Source: Thauera aromatica K172
GTDB taxonomy: Bacteria; Pseudomonadota; Gammaproteobacteria; Burkholderiales; Rhodocyclaceae
Direction of reading: 5' to 3'
Assembly: GCF_003030465.1 (NCBI RefSeq)
Contig: NZ_CP028339.1
Location: 868,001-932,000 of the forward strand
DNA: 64,000 nucleotides
This document shows positions 10,679 to 19,341 of the stretch, one piece after another. How positions within the stretch are numbered: position 1 is the first letter of the stretch; every line of letters starts with the position of its first letter. Made by a program: the position numbers and the translations under genes. The notes below the pieces were generated by a model. That model was not told where the DNA came from. It ran no database searches and saw only the letters and a program-made list of their open reading frames with translations.

Positions 10679-11689
10679 GTGCTCAACTCCGACTCCCTTG
10701 CCGCACACCCGCACGTCTCTTCCAGTTCTGCAAGCCATCCGCGACTGTCCGTCGTCATCCCTCTATACAACGAGAGCGGTTCGATCCAAGCACTGCATCG
10801 GCGCCTGAGTGCGGTGCTGGACGGCCTGCCGCTCGACGGGCGGGAAGTGGTGTTCGTCGACGACGGCAGCCGCGACGACACTTTTGCCCGCGTCTCGGCG
10901 CTGTGTGCGGTGGACCCGAAGCTGCGTGCGATCCGCTTTGCCCGCAACTTCGGGAAGGAGGCAGCCATGGCTGCGGGGCTGCGCGCCGCTACCGGGGACG
11001 TGGTGGTGTTGATGGACGGGGATCTGCAGCATCCTCCCGAGCTTATTCCGGCGCTGCTCGAGCGCTGGCGCAACGGCGCGATGATGGTGACGGCGGTCCG
11101 CCGCTCGCGCGAAACCGATCCGTGGCTACGGCGTCAGCTGACACGCGCCTTCTACGGGTTTTTCAGCCGGATCTCCGAAGTCACCCTGGCCGAGGGCGGA
11201 GGCGATTTCCGCGTCTTCGACCGCGCGGTGGTCGATGCCATCAACAGCCTTCCCGAGCGGACCCGGTTCATGAAAGGGATCACCAGCTGGGTCGGATTTC
11301 GCCAGGAGGAAGTGGATTTCGTGCCCCAGGCGCGTGCGGCCGGTGAGTCCGGCTGGCCGATGCTGCGTCTGTTGCGCTACGCCCTCGATGGCTTGTCCGC
11401 ATTCAGCACCTTGCCGCTGCGGGTGTGGTCCTTGGTCGGTCTGGTAATGGCGGGGTTATCCGGGATCTACGGCTGCTGGCTGATCGGGCGTACCCTGATT
11501 TTCGGCATTGACCTGCCGGGCTACATCTCCATGATGGTGTCCGTCCTGTTCTTGTCCGGCATCCAGCTCATCAGCCTGGGAGTTCTGGGCGAATACATCG
11601 GACACATCTTCACCGAGGTCAAGGGGCGGCCGCTGTTCCTGGTTGCGGAGCGGATCGGTTTCGATGAGTCGTCCGGGGCGGGTTCATGA
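10679..11689 (+). CDS. GT2 polyprenyl-phosphate glycosyltransferase (GtrB/DPM-like)
   Basis: Predicted to transfer a sugar from a nucleotide donor to undecaprenyl phosphate on the cytoplasmic face. The GT-A fold begins at about residue 24 (LSVVIPLYNES), with DDGSRDD and the DxD-like MDGDLQHP motif. Two membrane helices near the C-terminus (about residues 235-260 and 275-300) match the GtrB/ArnC architecture. The start is uncertain: a GTG at 10679 gives 336 residues, the usual size, while an upstream GTG at 10535 would add 48 residues. The next gene overlaps by four bases (ATGA), so the two are translationally coupled. A GtrA flippase-like gene completes the set. Confidence 0.85.
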   Translation: MLNSDSLAAHPHVSSSSASHPRLSVVIPLYNESGSIQALHRRLSAVLDGLPLDGREVVFVDDGSRDDTFARVSALCAVDPKLRAIRFARNFGKEAAMAAGLRAATGDVVVLMDGDLQHPPELIPALLERWRNGAMMVTAVRRSRETDPWLRRQLTRAFYGFFSRISEVTLAEGGGDFRVFDRAVVDAINSLPERTRFMKGITSWVGFRQEEVDFVPQARAAGESGWPMLRLLRYALDGLSAFSTLPLRVWSLVGLVMAGLSGIYGCWLIGRTLIFGIDLPGYISMMVSVLFLSGIQLISLGVLGEYIGHIFTEVKGRPLFLVAERIGFDESSGAGS

Positions 11690-13359
11690 ATGGCAGCGCT
11701 TCCGGGGCCCGGGCCAGTGGCATGCGGGGGGGCGCCGGTCACGGCCCGTTCCGCACAGCGCCGTCGCGATGGGCCTTTCGCCTGGCCGTGCTGCTGCTGG
11801 TGGCCGCCGCGGCCTTCATCCTGACGGTCTTCGACCGGTATGGCATCAGCAACGATGAGGAAGTCCAGCATGTATATGGGCGGTTGCTGCTCGATTTCTA
11901 TGCATCGGGGCTGGATGACCGGCGTGCGTTCGAATACAAGAACCTTTATCTCTACGGTGGGCTGTTCGATCTGATCGCGGCGGCGCTCGAGCGCCTGCTG
12001 CATCTCGATCCGGCGGGAGCGCGGGTGTGGGAGCTCCGGCACCTGTTGTCGGCTATGTTCGGTCTGTCCGGTCTGGCGGCGTGCTGGATGCTGGCCCGCC
12101 AACTGGGGGGTGAGCTTGCCGGGGTAGTGGCGCTGGTCCTGCTGCTGGTCACCGGCACCTGGACCGGCGCGATGTTCACCCATACCAAAGACGTCCCCTT
12201 TGCCGCGACGATGGCGTGGGCAGCGTTCTTCACCGTGCGCGTGTGCCGCGCGCTGCCGTCGCCGCCGATGGCGGGCGTGGTGGGGCTCGGGCTGGCGCTT
12301 GGCTGTGCGTTCGGCCTGAGGGTCGGTGCAGTGTTCGCGGTCGGCTACCTGGGAATCACGGTGCTGGCGCTGAGCGTCCAGGAGCGGCGCGGGTCGGTGC
12401 CGGCGCGCTTGGCATTTCTTCGCAAATCGGCCGTGAGCCTGCTGCCGGTCGCACTGATCGCAGCGCTGCTGGCGGCGCTGTTCTGGCCGTGGGCGGTGAT
12501 GTCAGCTGGCAATCTGGTGAAGGCGATTACTGCTTTTTCGCATTTTTCGTTTCAGCTGGACACCATCCTCGATGGCCGGGTGATGGCCAACGGCGAGGTG
12601 CCCGCGCATTACCTCGTATCCTACCTGCTGGTGCGTCTGCCCGAGTTGTTCCTGCTCGGCCTCGCCTTCGCCGCATGGGTCGGCTTGCGTACCCTGCCGG
12701 CGCTGTTCCGCGCGGACGGGCGCGAGACCTCCTGCCACGGATTGCCGGTGATCCTGGCTGCCCTGCTGCCGCTGGGCTACACCTTGCTGGCCGCTCCGCC
12801 CCTGTATAACGGCATCCGACATTTCATCTTCCTGCTGCCGCCGCTCGCGGCGCTTGCGGGAGTGGGGTTGGTGAAAGCCTGGCAATCGGCCGTGCGCTGG
12901 CCACGCGCCCGCATTGCAGGGCTGGCGGGGAGCCTGTTGCTGCTGGCGGTGCATGCCGGCACGCTCGTCCGTCTGCACCCTTACGAGTATGTCGCCTACA
13001 ACAGCCTGGCCGGTGGCCTGCGTGGTGCGGCCGAGCGCTGGGAGCAGGATTACTGGGCGACCAGTCTGCGCGAAGCAGCCGGGCAGCTGAACACCCTGGT
13101 CGCGCGCGAGGGCGCTACCGGGCGGGTATACACGGTGGCTGTGTGCGCCGAGCCCTTCCAGGTCGCAGTCTGGCTGGACCCGGGGCTGATCGTGACGCGC
13201 GACTGGCGTGCGGCCGATTTTTTCCTGTCGCCGACGCACATGGATTGTGATGGAGCGCTGAAGGGACAGGTCGTCGGCAAGGTGGAACGCGATGGGGTTC
13301 CGCTCGCGGTGGTGCTCGATCGGCGCATGCTCACGGGCGAGGCGCGCAGGTCGCGATGA
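11686..13359 (+). CDS. GT-C family integral-membrane glycosyltransferase
   Basis: A 557-residue protein with roughly ten hydrophobic segments and a C-terminal soluble tail, resembling ArnT/PMT-type GT-C transferases that use polyprenyl-phosphate sugars on the periplasmic side. The acidic NDEEV motif (Asp57-Glu59) just after the first membrane helix sits where GT-C enzymes hold their catalytic acidic residues in the first periplasmic loop. A later NGIRHFIFLLPPLA segment fits the PMT-like core. Start and stop overlap neighbouring genes by four bases on each side, so the three genes form a tight operon. The acceptor (LPS, protein, hopanoid or other) cannot be deduced. Confidence 0.75.
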   Translation: MNGSASGARASGMRGGAGHGPFRTAPSRWAFRLAVLLLVAAAAFILTVFDRYGISNDEEVQHVYGRLLLDFYASGLDDRRAFEYKNLYLYGGLFDLIAAALERLLHLDPAGARVWELRHLLSAMFGLSGLAACWMLARQLGGELAGVVALVLLLVTGTWTGAMFTHTKDVPFAATMAWAAFFTVRVCRALPSPPMAGVVGLGLALGCAFGLRVGAVFAVGYLGITVLALSVQERRGSVPARLAFLRKSAVSLLPVALIAALLAALFWPWAVMSAGNLVKAITAFSHFSFQLDTILDGRVMANGEVPAHYLVSYLLVRLPELFLLGLAFAAWVGLRTLPALFRADGRETSCHGLPVILAALLPLGYTLLAAPPLYNGIRHFIFLLPPLAALAGVGLVKAWQSAVRWPRARIAGLAGSLLLLAVHAGTLVRLHPYEYVAYNSLAGGLRGAAERWEQDYWATSLREAAGQLNTLVAREGATGRVYTVAVCAEPFQVAVWLDPGLIVTRDWRAADFFLSPTHMDCDGALKGQVVGKVERDGVPLAVVLDRRMLTGEARRSR

Positions 13360-13751
13360 GGCTGAGTGAAGGCGTCCGCCGCTTCGTCCGCTTTGCCGCA
13401 GTCGGCCTTGTCGGCACGGCTGCGCATTATGCCCTGCTCATCGTACTGGTGGAGGTGATCGCGGCTCCGCCGGTGCTCGGCGCCGCTGCTGGATTCTGCC
13501 TGGGGGCTGTGGTCAACTACGGACTTTCCCGGGTGTGGGTCTTCGACTCCGATCGCGGCCACCTTGTGGCCCTCTCGCGTTTCCTGCTGATTGCGCTGAT
13601 GGGGCTCGGGTGGACCGCATTGTTGATGCTGCTGCTTGCCCGGATGGCGGGGCTGCACTATCTGGTGGCACAACTGCTCACCACGGCCCTGGTGCTGTTC
13701 TGGCACTTCGCCGGCAATGCGCTATGGACCTTCCGCCGGCAGGTCGAATGA
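13356..13751 (+). CDS. GtrA family membrane protein
   Basis: A 131-residue protein with four membrane helices, typical of GtrA, proposed to help flip undecaprenyl-phosphate-linked sugars across the inner membrane. The FVRFAAVGLVGT opening and the NYGLSRVWVF and ALWTFRR motifs are standard for the family. The ATG overlaps the preceding GT-C gene stop by four bases. With the GT2 and GT-C genes it forms a complete three-part cassette: load, flip, transfer. It ends 52 bases before the convergent MFS gene. Confidence 0.88.
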   Translation: MRLSEGVRRFVRFAAVGLVGTAAHYALLIVLVEVIAAPPVLGAAAGFCLGAVVNYGLSRVWVFDSDRGHLVALSRFLLIALMGLGWTALLMLLLARMAGLHYLVAQLLTTALVLFWHFAGNALWTFRRQVE

Positions 13752-13802
13752 GCTGGAGTGAGGCTTCCAGCACATGCCTTGCCGGCGCTTCCGGGGTGCC
13801 GT

Positions 13803-15209
13803 TCAGCGTGCAGCCCGGGCCAGTTCCGCATTGCCGGAGGCCGGCTGGCCTGCCGCGGTGGCTGCAGCACGCTGCCTCTTGAGGCTCGGGATGTGGTTCT
13901 TCACGAGGGTGAGGGCGGCCAGGGTCAGGACCATCGAGAAGCCGAGCAGGGACAGATAGGCCGAGGCGCCACCCGAAGTGATCACCGCAGCGCCTGCGAA
14001 CGAGCTCAGGATCGCACCCAGGCGGCCGAAAGACAGCGCCGCCGCCGTGCCGGTGGCGCGGACGATCGTCGGATAGACGTAGGCGCACAGCGCGTACATG
14101 GTGGACTGGACGGCGAGGACGAACATGCCGTGGAGGCCGAGGCCGAGCATCAGCCAGGTCGTGTTTCCGGAGATGTCGACGCTCTTCAGCAGGAAGGCGC
14201 TCGCCGCCGCACCGATGCTGCACAGGACGAGGGGAATGCGCGAGCCGTAGCGCGTGATCGCGAGCGCGCAGCCCAGCGAGCCGACCACGCCGCCAAGGTT
14301 GTAGGCGGTCAGGCCGGAGCCGGCCAGCGTCGTGGGCAGGCCTTCGGCGGCGAGCATCGTCGGCAGCCAGCTGAAGGCGCTGTAGGTGGCGAGCATGACC
14401 ATGAAGAAGCCGATCCAGATCGCCAGCGTGTCGCGCATGCGCCCGGTCTCGAACAGCGAAGCGAAGCCGGCGCGTTGTTCGCTGGCGCGCTCGGCGGCAT
14501 CGACGAACACGGTGTCGGCAGGGGTCGGGCGCGCCATGCGCGCGAGCAGCGCCCGCAGCTCGGCCCAGCGCGCACGCTGGCGCACGAGGTAGCGGGGCGA
14601 TTCGGGCAGAGTCGCGAGCAGCACCAGGCTGTAGGCCACCGGCAGGGCGCCGCCGACCCAGAACAGGCCGCGCCAGCCGAGGACCGGCAGGATCACGCCG
14701 GCGAACAGCCCGGCGAGCATGCCGCCGAGCGGGTAGCAGACGATCGTTGCGGTCACCGCCAGCGTCCGGCTGCGCGCCGGGGTGAATTCCGCGGTCATCG
14801 TCGACGCGCTCGGCAGGGCGCCGCCGATGCCCAGGCCGGCGATGAAGCGCAGCATCGTGATCGCGAGCACGTCGGGGGCAAAACCGATGGCGATGGTCGC
14901 GGCGCCGAACAGGAACACGCTCGCTGCAAGGACCAGGCGCCGGCCGATGCGGTCGGCGATGACGCCCGCGCCGGCACTGCCCACGGCCATGCCCACCAGT
15001 CCGGCGGCGACTGCCGGTGCAAATGCGGCCTTGGTGATGCCCCATTCCTGGATCAGCATCGGAATCGCGAAGCCGATCAGTTGTCCGTCGAAGCCGTCGG
15101 TCACGATCGCGAGCGCGGCGAGGATGACGACGATGCGCTGCATGGACGTGAATGGGCCGTGGTCGAGCACGCCGCCGATGTCGACGGAGGTGGAGGAAGG
15201 TTTATGCAC
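13803..15209 (-). CDS. MFS transporter, aromatic acid:H+ symporter (AAHS) type
   Basis: A 468-residue major facilitator with about twelve membrane helices, closest in pattern to the aromatic acid:H+ symporter group (PcaK, BenK, MhpT). Visible signatures are TDGFDGQLIGFAIP in helix 1, GSAGAGVIADRIGRR in loop 2-3 and LRFIAGLGIGGALP in helix 4. A long loop follows helix 6. I start at the GTG at 15209, with GGAG eleven bases upstream; the frame is open farther but without family-like sequence. It is co-oriented with the DUF2889 and PadB-like genes, 460 bases downstream of the former, which supports uptake of an aromatic acid. The substrate is not determined. Confidence 0.85.
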   Translation of the reverse strand: MHKPSSTSVDIGGVLDHGPFTSMQRIVVILAALAIVTDGFDGQLIGFAIPMLIQEWGITKAAFAPAVAAGLVGMAVGSAGAGVIADRIGRRLVLAASVFLFGAATIAIGFAPDVLAITMLRFIAGLGIGGALPSASTMTAEFTPARSRTLAVTATIVCYPLGGMLAGLFAGVILPVLGWRGLFWVGGALPVAYSLVLLATLPESPRYLVRQRARWAELRALLARMARPTPADTVFVDAAERASEQRAGFASLFETGRMRDTLAIWIGFFMVMLATYSAFSWLPTMLAAEGLPTTLAGSGLTAYNLGGVVGSLGCALAITRYGSRIPLVLCSIGAAASAFLLKSVDISGNTTWLMLGLGLHGMFVLAVQSTMYALCAYVYPTIVRATGTAAALSFGRLGAILSSFAGAAVITSGGASAYLSLLGFSMVLTLAALTLVKNHIPSLKRQRAAATAAGQPASGNAELARAAR

Positions 15210-15669
15210 GGTGAATCGATCTCCGGTCGTTTTTTCGATGCGCTTCGCCTGCGCGCGCGCGGAATACGGGAGCTGTTTCACGGCCGGATCGACGATGCGC
15301 GATTGCACGTTTCCGCTACGACCGGCGCAGTGGTCCTGACGGGGCGTTTCCGCCCGAAACGGGCGCTGCGACGGCGGTGCACGCCCGGGCGCGAATTTCA
15401 GCGGGCGAGACGATACCATTCTGATTGATGGACAACAAATTTTTGTATCACATTGCCGGGGCGAAGGCGCAGGATGGCGCGGGCCCGCGCCCCGCCCTGC
15501 TCAGGCGGCAGTCAAGGGAAGCGCGGCCCGGGCGGGTGCCGCCGCCGTGCTTCGTGGCTGGCGATGGCAGGGGGGCGTGGTGTGAAAGGGACGGACCGGC
15601 CGGGGAAGGCCGGTCGGGAGGGGGGCGGCTACCCGCGGGCTTCCGCTGCGGGAGCGGGCGAGCGGCCGT
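15210..15669. other. Intergenic region upstream of the MFS gene, with an AT-rich palindrome
   Basis: These 460 bases hold no convincing gene. A short AT-rich island at about 15415-15455 contains the 12-bp palindrome ACAAA-TT-TTTGT at 15435-15446. On the minus strand a weak sigma-70-like pair (TTGTTG, 17 bases, TATCGT) overlaps that palindrome, pointing toward the MFS gene, which would then have a leader of about 200 bases. The rest is GC-rich and featureless; rightward open frames here lack any recognisable sequence. Confidence 0.4.
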
Positions 15670-16230
15670 TCAGCGGTCGAGCAGTTCCGGATATTCGCGG
15701 CGCACGGTGTCGCCGCCGTGGCGCCAGGCCTTGCACTCGCCGACGAAGGCGGTCACGCGCGGGTCCGTCCAGCGCCGGGGATCGGGTTCGATTTCGAGCT
15801 GGCGGGCGATCCGGTCCGGCCAGGAGGCCTGAGTGTAGGTGTTGCCGACCTGGGTGATGAGGTCGGTCAGGTGCACGCAGCCTTCCTCGCCGCCGACGCG
15901 CTCGCGCACCTGGCGCATGAAGCCCGCTCCGATCTGGAGGCCGATCAGGCGGCGGTAGGCGGCCAGGCTGTCCGGGCAGGTGGGCCAGGGGGCGGTCTGC
16001 ATCCGGGCTTCGACATCGCGGATCGTGAACTCGCCGTCGATCAGGAAGGCGATCGTCAGGTCGTGAAGGTTCTTGCCCGGCTGCACCGACTCGCGCGAGC
16101 GGAACACCATCTCATGGGCTTTTTCGTCGGTGACCGTGGCTTCGATTTCCCACAGGCCGTCCTTGCGCCGATACGCGCGGCAGGTGATCCGGCGCGTGTG
16201 CATCAGCTCGCGCTCGCTTTCTCCAAACAT
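15670..16230 (-). CDS. DUF2889 domain protein
   Basis: A 186-residue soluble protein matching the DUF2889 pattern: an N-terminal CRAYRRKDGLWEIEATVTD stretch followed by a conserved DLTIAFLIDGEFTIRDVEA region and a central GAGFMRQVRERVGG segment. No biochemical function is established. The ribosome site AAAGGAAC precedes the ATG at 16230. It lies 121 bases downstream of the PadB-like gene on the same strand, with a hairpin in the gap, so it is probably part of the same transcription unit. Its tie to the molybdoenzyme is positional only. Confidence 0.75.
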   Translation of the reverse strand: MFGESERELMHTRRITCRAYRRKDGLWEIEATVTDEKAHEMVFRSRESVQPGKNLHDLTIAFLIDGEFTIRDVEARMQTAPWPTCPDSLAAYRRLIGLQIGAGFMRQVRERVGGEEGCVHLTDLITQVGNTYTQASWPDRIARQLEIEPDPRRWTDPRVTAFVGECKAWRHGGDTVRREYPELLDR

Positions 16231-16258
16231 TGTTCCAGGTTCCTTTACGGAGCGGCGG

Positions 16259-16288
16259 CGGGCTTGGCCACCGCGATGGCAAAGCCCG
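16259..16288 (-). repeat. Hairpin between the PadB-like gene and DUF2889 gene
   Basis: Eleven-base arms with one mismatch (CGGGCTTGGCC and GGCAAAGCCCG on the plus strand) enclose an eight-base loop. There is no T-run after it in the transcription direction. It may act as an mRNA stabiliser or partial terminator setting the ratio of the two products; this is inference. Confidence 0.4.
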
Positions 16289-16351
16289 AATGATACGGGG
16301 AGTGGAGGAGGAGATGCGAACGGCCGGCACGGTGAACCTGCGCGCCGACCC

Positions 16352-19102
16352 TCATTGCCCGCCGCCGACCCGCTTCACCCCGACCGGCACGATGTCGCCG
16401 GCCGAGCCGGTGGCGTCGGTGAGGTCGAGCAGCATCGGCACCAGGCTGTTCATGCTCGTGACTCCGAAGTCCTTCGCCGTCGGCGTGACCCAGTGGTCGA
16501 ACTGGCCGATCATCAGCAAGGTGTCGGGGCGGATGCCCTGGCGCAGCACCACGCGGCCGCGGGTGGCGCGCAGCGGCGAGCGTACTTCGATGAGGTCGCC
16601 GTCCTCGATGCCGAGCCGGCGCGCGGAGGCAGGGTTCATGATCACGCCGCGGTGGCCGGCGACGTTGGCGGCGGCGCCGCGCACAACCTGCAGGCTGACG
16701 TTGCCGCCCCAGGCGTACTGCATGCTGCGTGCGGTCAGCAGCCAGAACGGGAAGTCTTCCTCCTGCCCGCCGAGGTTGGCAATCACCGCGTCCTTGATCA
16801 GCTGCGAGAAGTCGTGGAATTCGGGCAGCGCACGGTATTCGCCGAGCTGGCGGTCCCACCACTGGATGCCGGCTTCGTGGAGGCGGCGGCCGAGCTCGGT
16901 GCCGACGCGCAGGATGCGCTCCTGGTAGGGCATCTCGAAACGCATGCCGTTGTCGACGAGGTGGGGGTAGAGGTACCACTGCAGGCGCGGGTAATCGATG
17001 GTGCGGAAGCCGTGCTCGCGCCACCAGTCGAGGCCGTGCTCCTCGGCGCCACCGGTGAGTTCGGCGCTGGCGGCGCGGCAGCTGGCGTCCCAGATCGTCT
17101 CCACGCTGTGGGCCTGGTCGAGGGGCAGCGAGTAGTCGTAGTTCGCCCCTTTCAGCGGCACCCCGGCAGCGCCCTTGTTGATCGCCTTATTGTAGTTTTC
17201 GAGCACCCCGGTGCGCCGCGCCAGTTCGGTGGTGATCCAGGTGAAGTCGCGCGTCTCGCCCTGCGGCACGACCGCCGGCTGGCGCAGGGCGAAGCCCTGT
17301 TTGTCCCAGAACTGCTCGACGTACTTGGTGCCGCCGATGCGGATCAGCTGTAGACCTTCGAGGTCGGTGCAGTCGGGCAGCAGGACGTCGGCGAAGTGGT
17401 TGGTCTCGTCGCGGGTGTAGGTGAAGGCGACGACGAAGGGGAACTTCGAAACCGCTTCGGCGACCTGCGGCGTATCCCAGAACGAGATCACCGGGTTGGT
17501 GCGGTAGAAGAACCAGACGTCGGGTTGGGTCGGCTCGGGGAAATTCTCGAAACCGTGACGCTGCTGCATCCAGGCGAGGTGGGTGGGGCCGAGCGCTGCG
17601 CTCCAGGCCGAGTTCGCCACCAGCGGCACGAGGGTGCGGTTGGCGTTGCGGATCTGCGGGCGGGAGACCCAGTTTTCCTTGTCGGTGGGGTTGAACGGGT
17701 AGTCCATGAAGCCGTCGGGGCCGGGCTTGGCGCTGCTTTGGCGGTCGCTCGCCGGGCGGTTCAGGCGCACCGTGGTGCCGATCGTGCCGCCGGGGACGTC
17801 GAGGGCGCCGACCAGGCAGGCCATCAGGGTGCGGGCCCAGCAGCAGTCGTAGCCGCCCCAGCCGTTGTTGACGGTCTTGCCCAGGGTGATCGCCACCGGG
17901 CGCAGGGGCAGGGTGCGGCCTTCGATCTCGATGGTGGCGCCGATCTGGGCGTGGTCGAGGTATTCGTTGGCGACGCGGCGGATGGTGCCGGCGGGGACGT
18001 CGCAAACCTTCGCCGCCCATTCCGGGGTGAATTCGCGCTCGTGTTCGAGGAGTTTGCCGAACGCGGTGCTGACGCTGACCCCGGTGTGCTCGAAGCGCTC
18101 GCCGTCGGCGCCGAGTTCGAGGCCGTTGGCGGCGAAACAGCCTTCCAGCGCGGGGTCGGTGTCCGCGGTGTCGAACGGCACCGCGGCGGCGCGCTTCAGG
18201 TCCCACACCAGCGGCTTGCGCGTGTCCGGATCGCGCAGGTAGTAGCCGTTGGGCGCGACCAGGTAGGGCGAAGCGGTCATGTGCTTGAGGAAGTCGATGT
18301 CCAGGCGTGTGCGCGCGTTCTCGAACAGCATCACGTGGATCATCGCGTGCATGAACGCGGGGTCTGTCTTGGGCTTGATCGGCACCCACTCGGCCGAGCA
18401 GCCGCCGGTAACCGACAGGTGGGGCTCGACCTGGACGCGCTTGACGCCCTGTTCGACGCGCGCTTCGGCATGGCGCCAGACCCCACACACGCCGCCGGAA
18501 GCTTCGATGTTGCTGCCGAAGGAGACGATGTACTTGGTCCGCGGCGTGTCCGGGCAGACGGTGAAGGCGCGGTGCCAGAGCTCGCCGTAGAGGTGCTCGG
18601 AGTGGGTGCACTTGACTCCCTGGCCGCTGCCGAAGCTCAGGTCGACCGGCCCCCAGGCGGAAAGAAAGGCGGGGAAGGTGCCCATGTAGGCGGTGGGGGT
18701 GCCGCCGCCGCCGAAGCTCGCCGCCACGCGCGGATAGCCGGAAGCGTCGAGCAGCCCGTTCGCACGCACGGTGTTGAGCTTGTCGGCGATCAGGTCGAGC
18801 GCCTCGTCCCACGAGATCGGCACGAAGCCGGGGTCCTCGTCGCGCCCCTTCTTCGGGTTGGTGCGCTTCATCGGCGTGAGCACGCGGTTCGGGTTGTAGG
18901 TCTTCTGCACCAGGCCGAAGGCCTTGACGCACACCCGGCCGTCGGCCGGGTGCACCCCTTCGGCGTCGAAGTTGGGCTCGATCGCGGTCGCCACGCCGTC
19001 CTCGACCTTGACCTTGAACAGATCCGGGCCGGCCACGCACTGGTAGCAGTAGCCGGCGACCCGCTTGACTGACGGCGATTCGGTGCTCGATGCGGTTCCC
19101 AT
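16352..19102 (-). CDS. PadB-like molybdopterin oxidoreductase (phenylacetyl-CoA:acceptor oxidoreductase family)
   Basis: A 916-residue catalytic subunit of the DMSO-reductase superfamily. Overall pattern, including GYCYQCVAGPD near the N-terminus and an ASFGGGGTPTAYMGTFPAF stretch, resembles PadB, which in Thauera and Aromatoleum oxidises phenylacetyl-CoA to phenylglyoxylate anaerobically. The N-terminal Fe-S motif is reduced: Cys19, Cys22 and Cys58 are present, but the third Cys of CxxCxxxC is Pro26. Cys165 (GVKCTHSEH) is a candidate molybdenum ligand. No Tat signal is seen, so it is probably cytoplasmic. The ATG at 19102 follows AGGGA. PadC (Fe-S) and PadD (membrane) partners are absent nearby, so it is orphaned or uses distant partners. 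Substrate assignment is inferred. Confidence 0.68.
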   Translation of the reverse strand: MGTASSTESPSVKRVAGYCYQCVAGPDLFKVKVEDGVATAIEPNFDAEGVHPADGRVCVKAFGLVQKTYNPNRVLTPMKRTNPKKGRDEDPGFVPISWDEALDLIADKLNTVRANGLLDASGYPRVAASFGGGGTPTAYMGTFPAFLSAWGPVDLSFGSGQGVKCTHSEHLYGELWHRAFTVCPDTPRTKYIVSFGSNIEASGGVCGVWRHAEARVEQGVKRVQVEPHLSVTGGCSAEWVPIKPKTDPAFMHAMIHVMLFENARTRLDIDFLKHMTASPYLVAPNGYYLRDPDTRKPLVWDLKRAAAVPFDTADTDPALEGCFAANGLELGADGERFEHTGVSVSTAFGKLLEHEREFTPEWAAKVCDVPAGTIRRVANEYLDHAQIGATIEIEGRTLPLRPVAITLGKTVNNGWGGYDCCWARTLMACLVGALDVPGGTIGTTVRLNRPASDRQSSAKPGPDGFMDYPFNPTDKENWVSRPQIRNANRTLVPLVANSAWSAALGPTHLAWMQQRHGFENFPEPTQPDVWFFYRTNPVISFWDTPQVAEAVSKFPFVVAFTYTRDETNHFADVLLPDCTDLEGLQLIRIGGTKYVEQFWDKQGFALRQPAVVPQGETRDFTWITTELARRTGVLENYNKAINKGAAGVPLKGANYDYSLPLDQAHSVETIWDASCRAASAELTGGAEEHGLDWWREHGFRTIDYPRLQWYLYPHLVDNGMRFEMPYQERILRVGTELGRRLHEAGIQWWDRQLGEYRALPEFHDFSQLIKDAVIANLGGQEEDFPFWLLTARSMQYAWGGNVSLQVVRGAAANVAGHRGVIMNPASARRLGIEDGDLIEVRSPLRATRGRVVLRQGIRPDTLLMIGQFDHWVTPTAKDFGVTSMNSLVPMLLDLTDATGSAGDIVPVGVKRVGGGQ

Positions 19103-19163
19103 GAGATATCCCTTCGACCGCCGTATCCGCTGCGAAGGAGCGGGATCGGCAGACAGCAAATAT

Positions 19164-19183
19164 GAATGACCGTTCAGTCATTC
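19164..19183. promoter_or_regulatory. TetR-type palindromic operator upstream of the PadB-like gene
   Basis: GAATGAC and GTCATTC are perfect seven-base inverted arms around CGTTCA. The TGAATGA...TCATTC form resembles operators of TetR-family regulators of acyl-CoA metabolism, such as FadR of Bacillus. It sits 61 bases before the PadB-like ATG, directly next to a possible -10 (CATATT, minus strand), an ideal position for repression. No TetR gene is in the window. The site could also serve the divergent ampD. Confidence 0.5.
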
Positions 19184-19341
19184 TTTGTGAGCAAGGGGGA
19201 AAAGTCAAGGCGCGCGTTCTGGCGTGCGAGGACGGGCGCGCGTGCTGCGGGTTGCGGAGCGCGCCGCCGGCGCTTGCGCTTGGCGGCGCGCTCCGCATAG
19301 GCTGTCGGCCTCATTCAGGGCGTTGCCGGAGGTCTTGTGCC

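Noticed and set aside
15425-15832. A 135-codon frame starting in the AT-rich island upstream of the MFS gene
   Set aside because: The start looks promising, but the product is Gly/Arg/Ser/Pro-rich, matches no family and overlaps the DUF2889 gene antisense.
17396-19072. A 558-codon frame antisense to the PadB-like gene
   Set aside because: Gly/Ala/Val/Arg-rich sequence without any domain; it is the complement of a strong coding frame.
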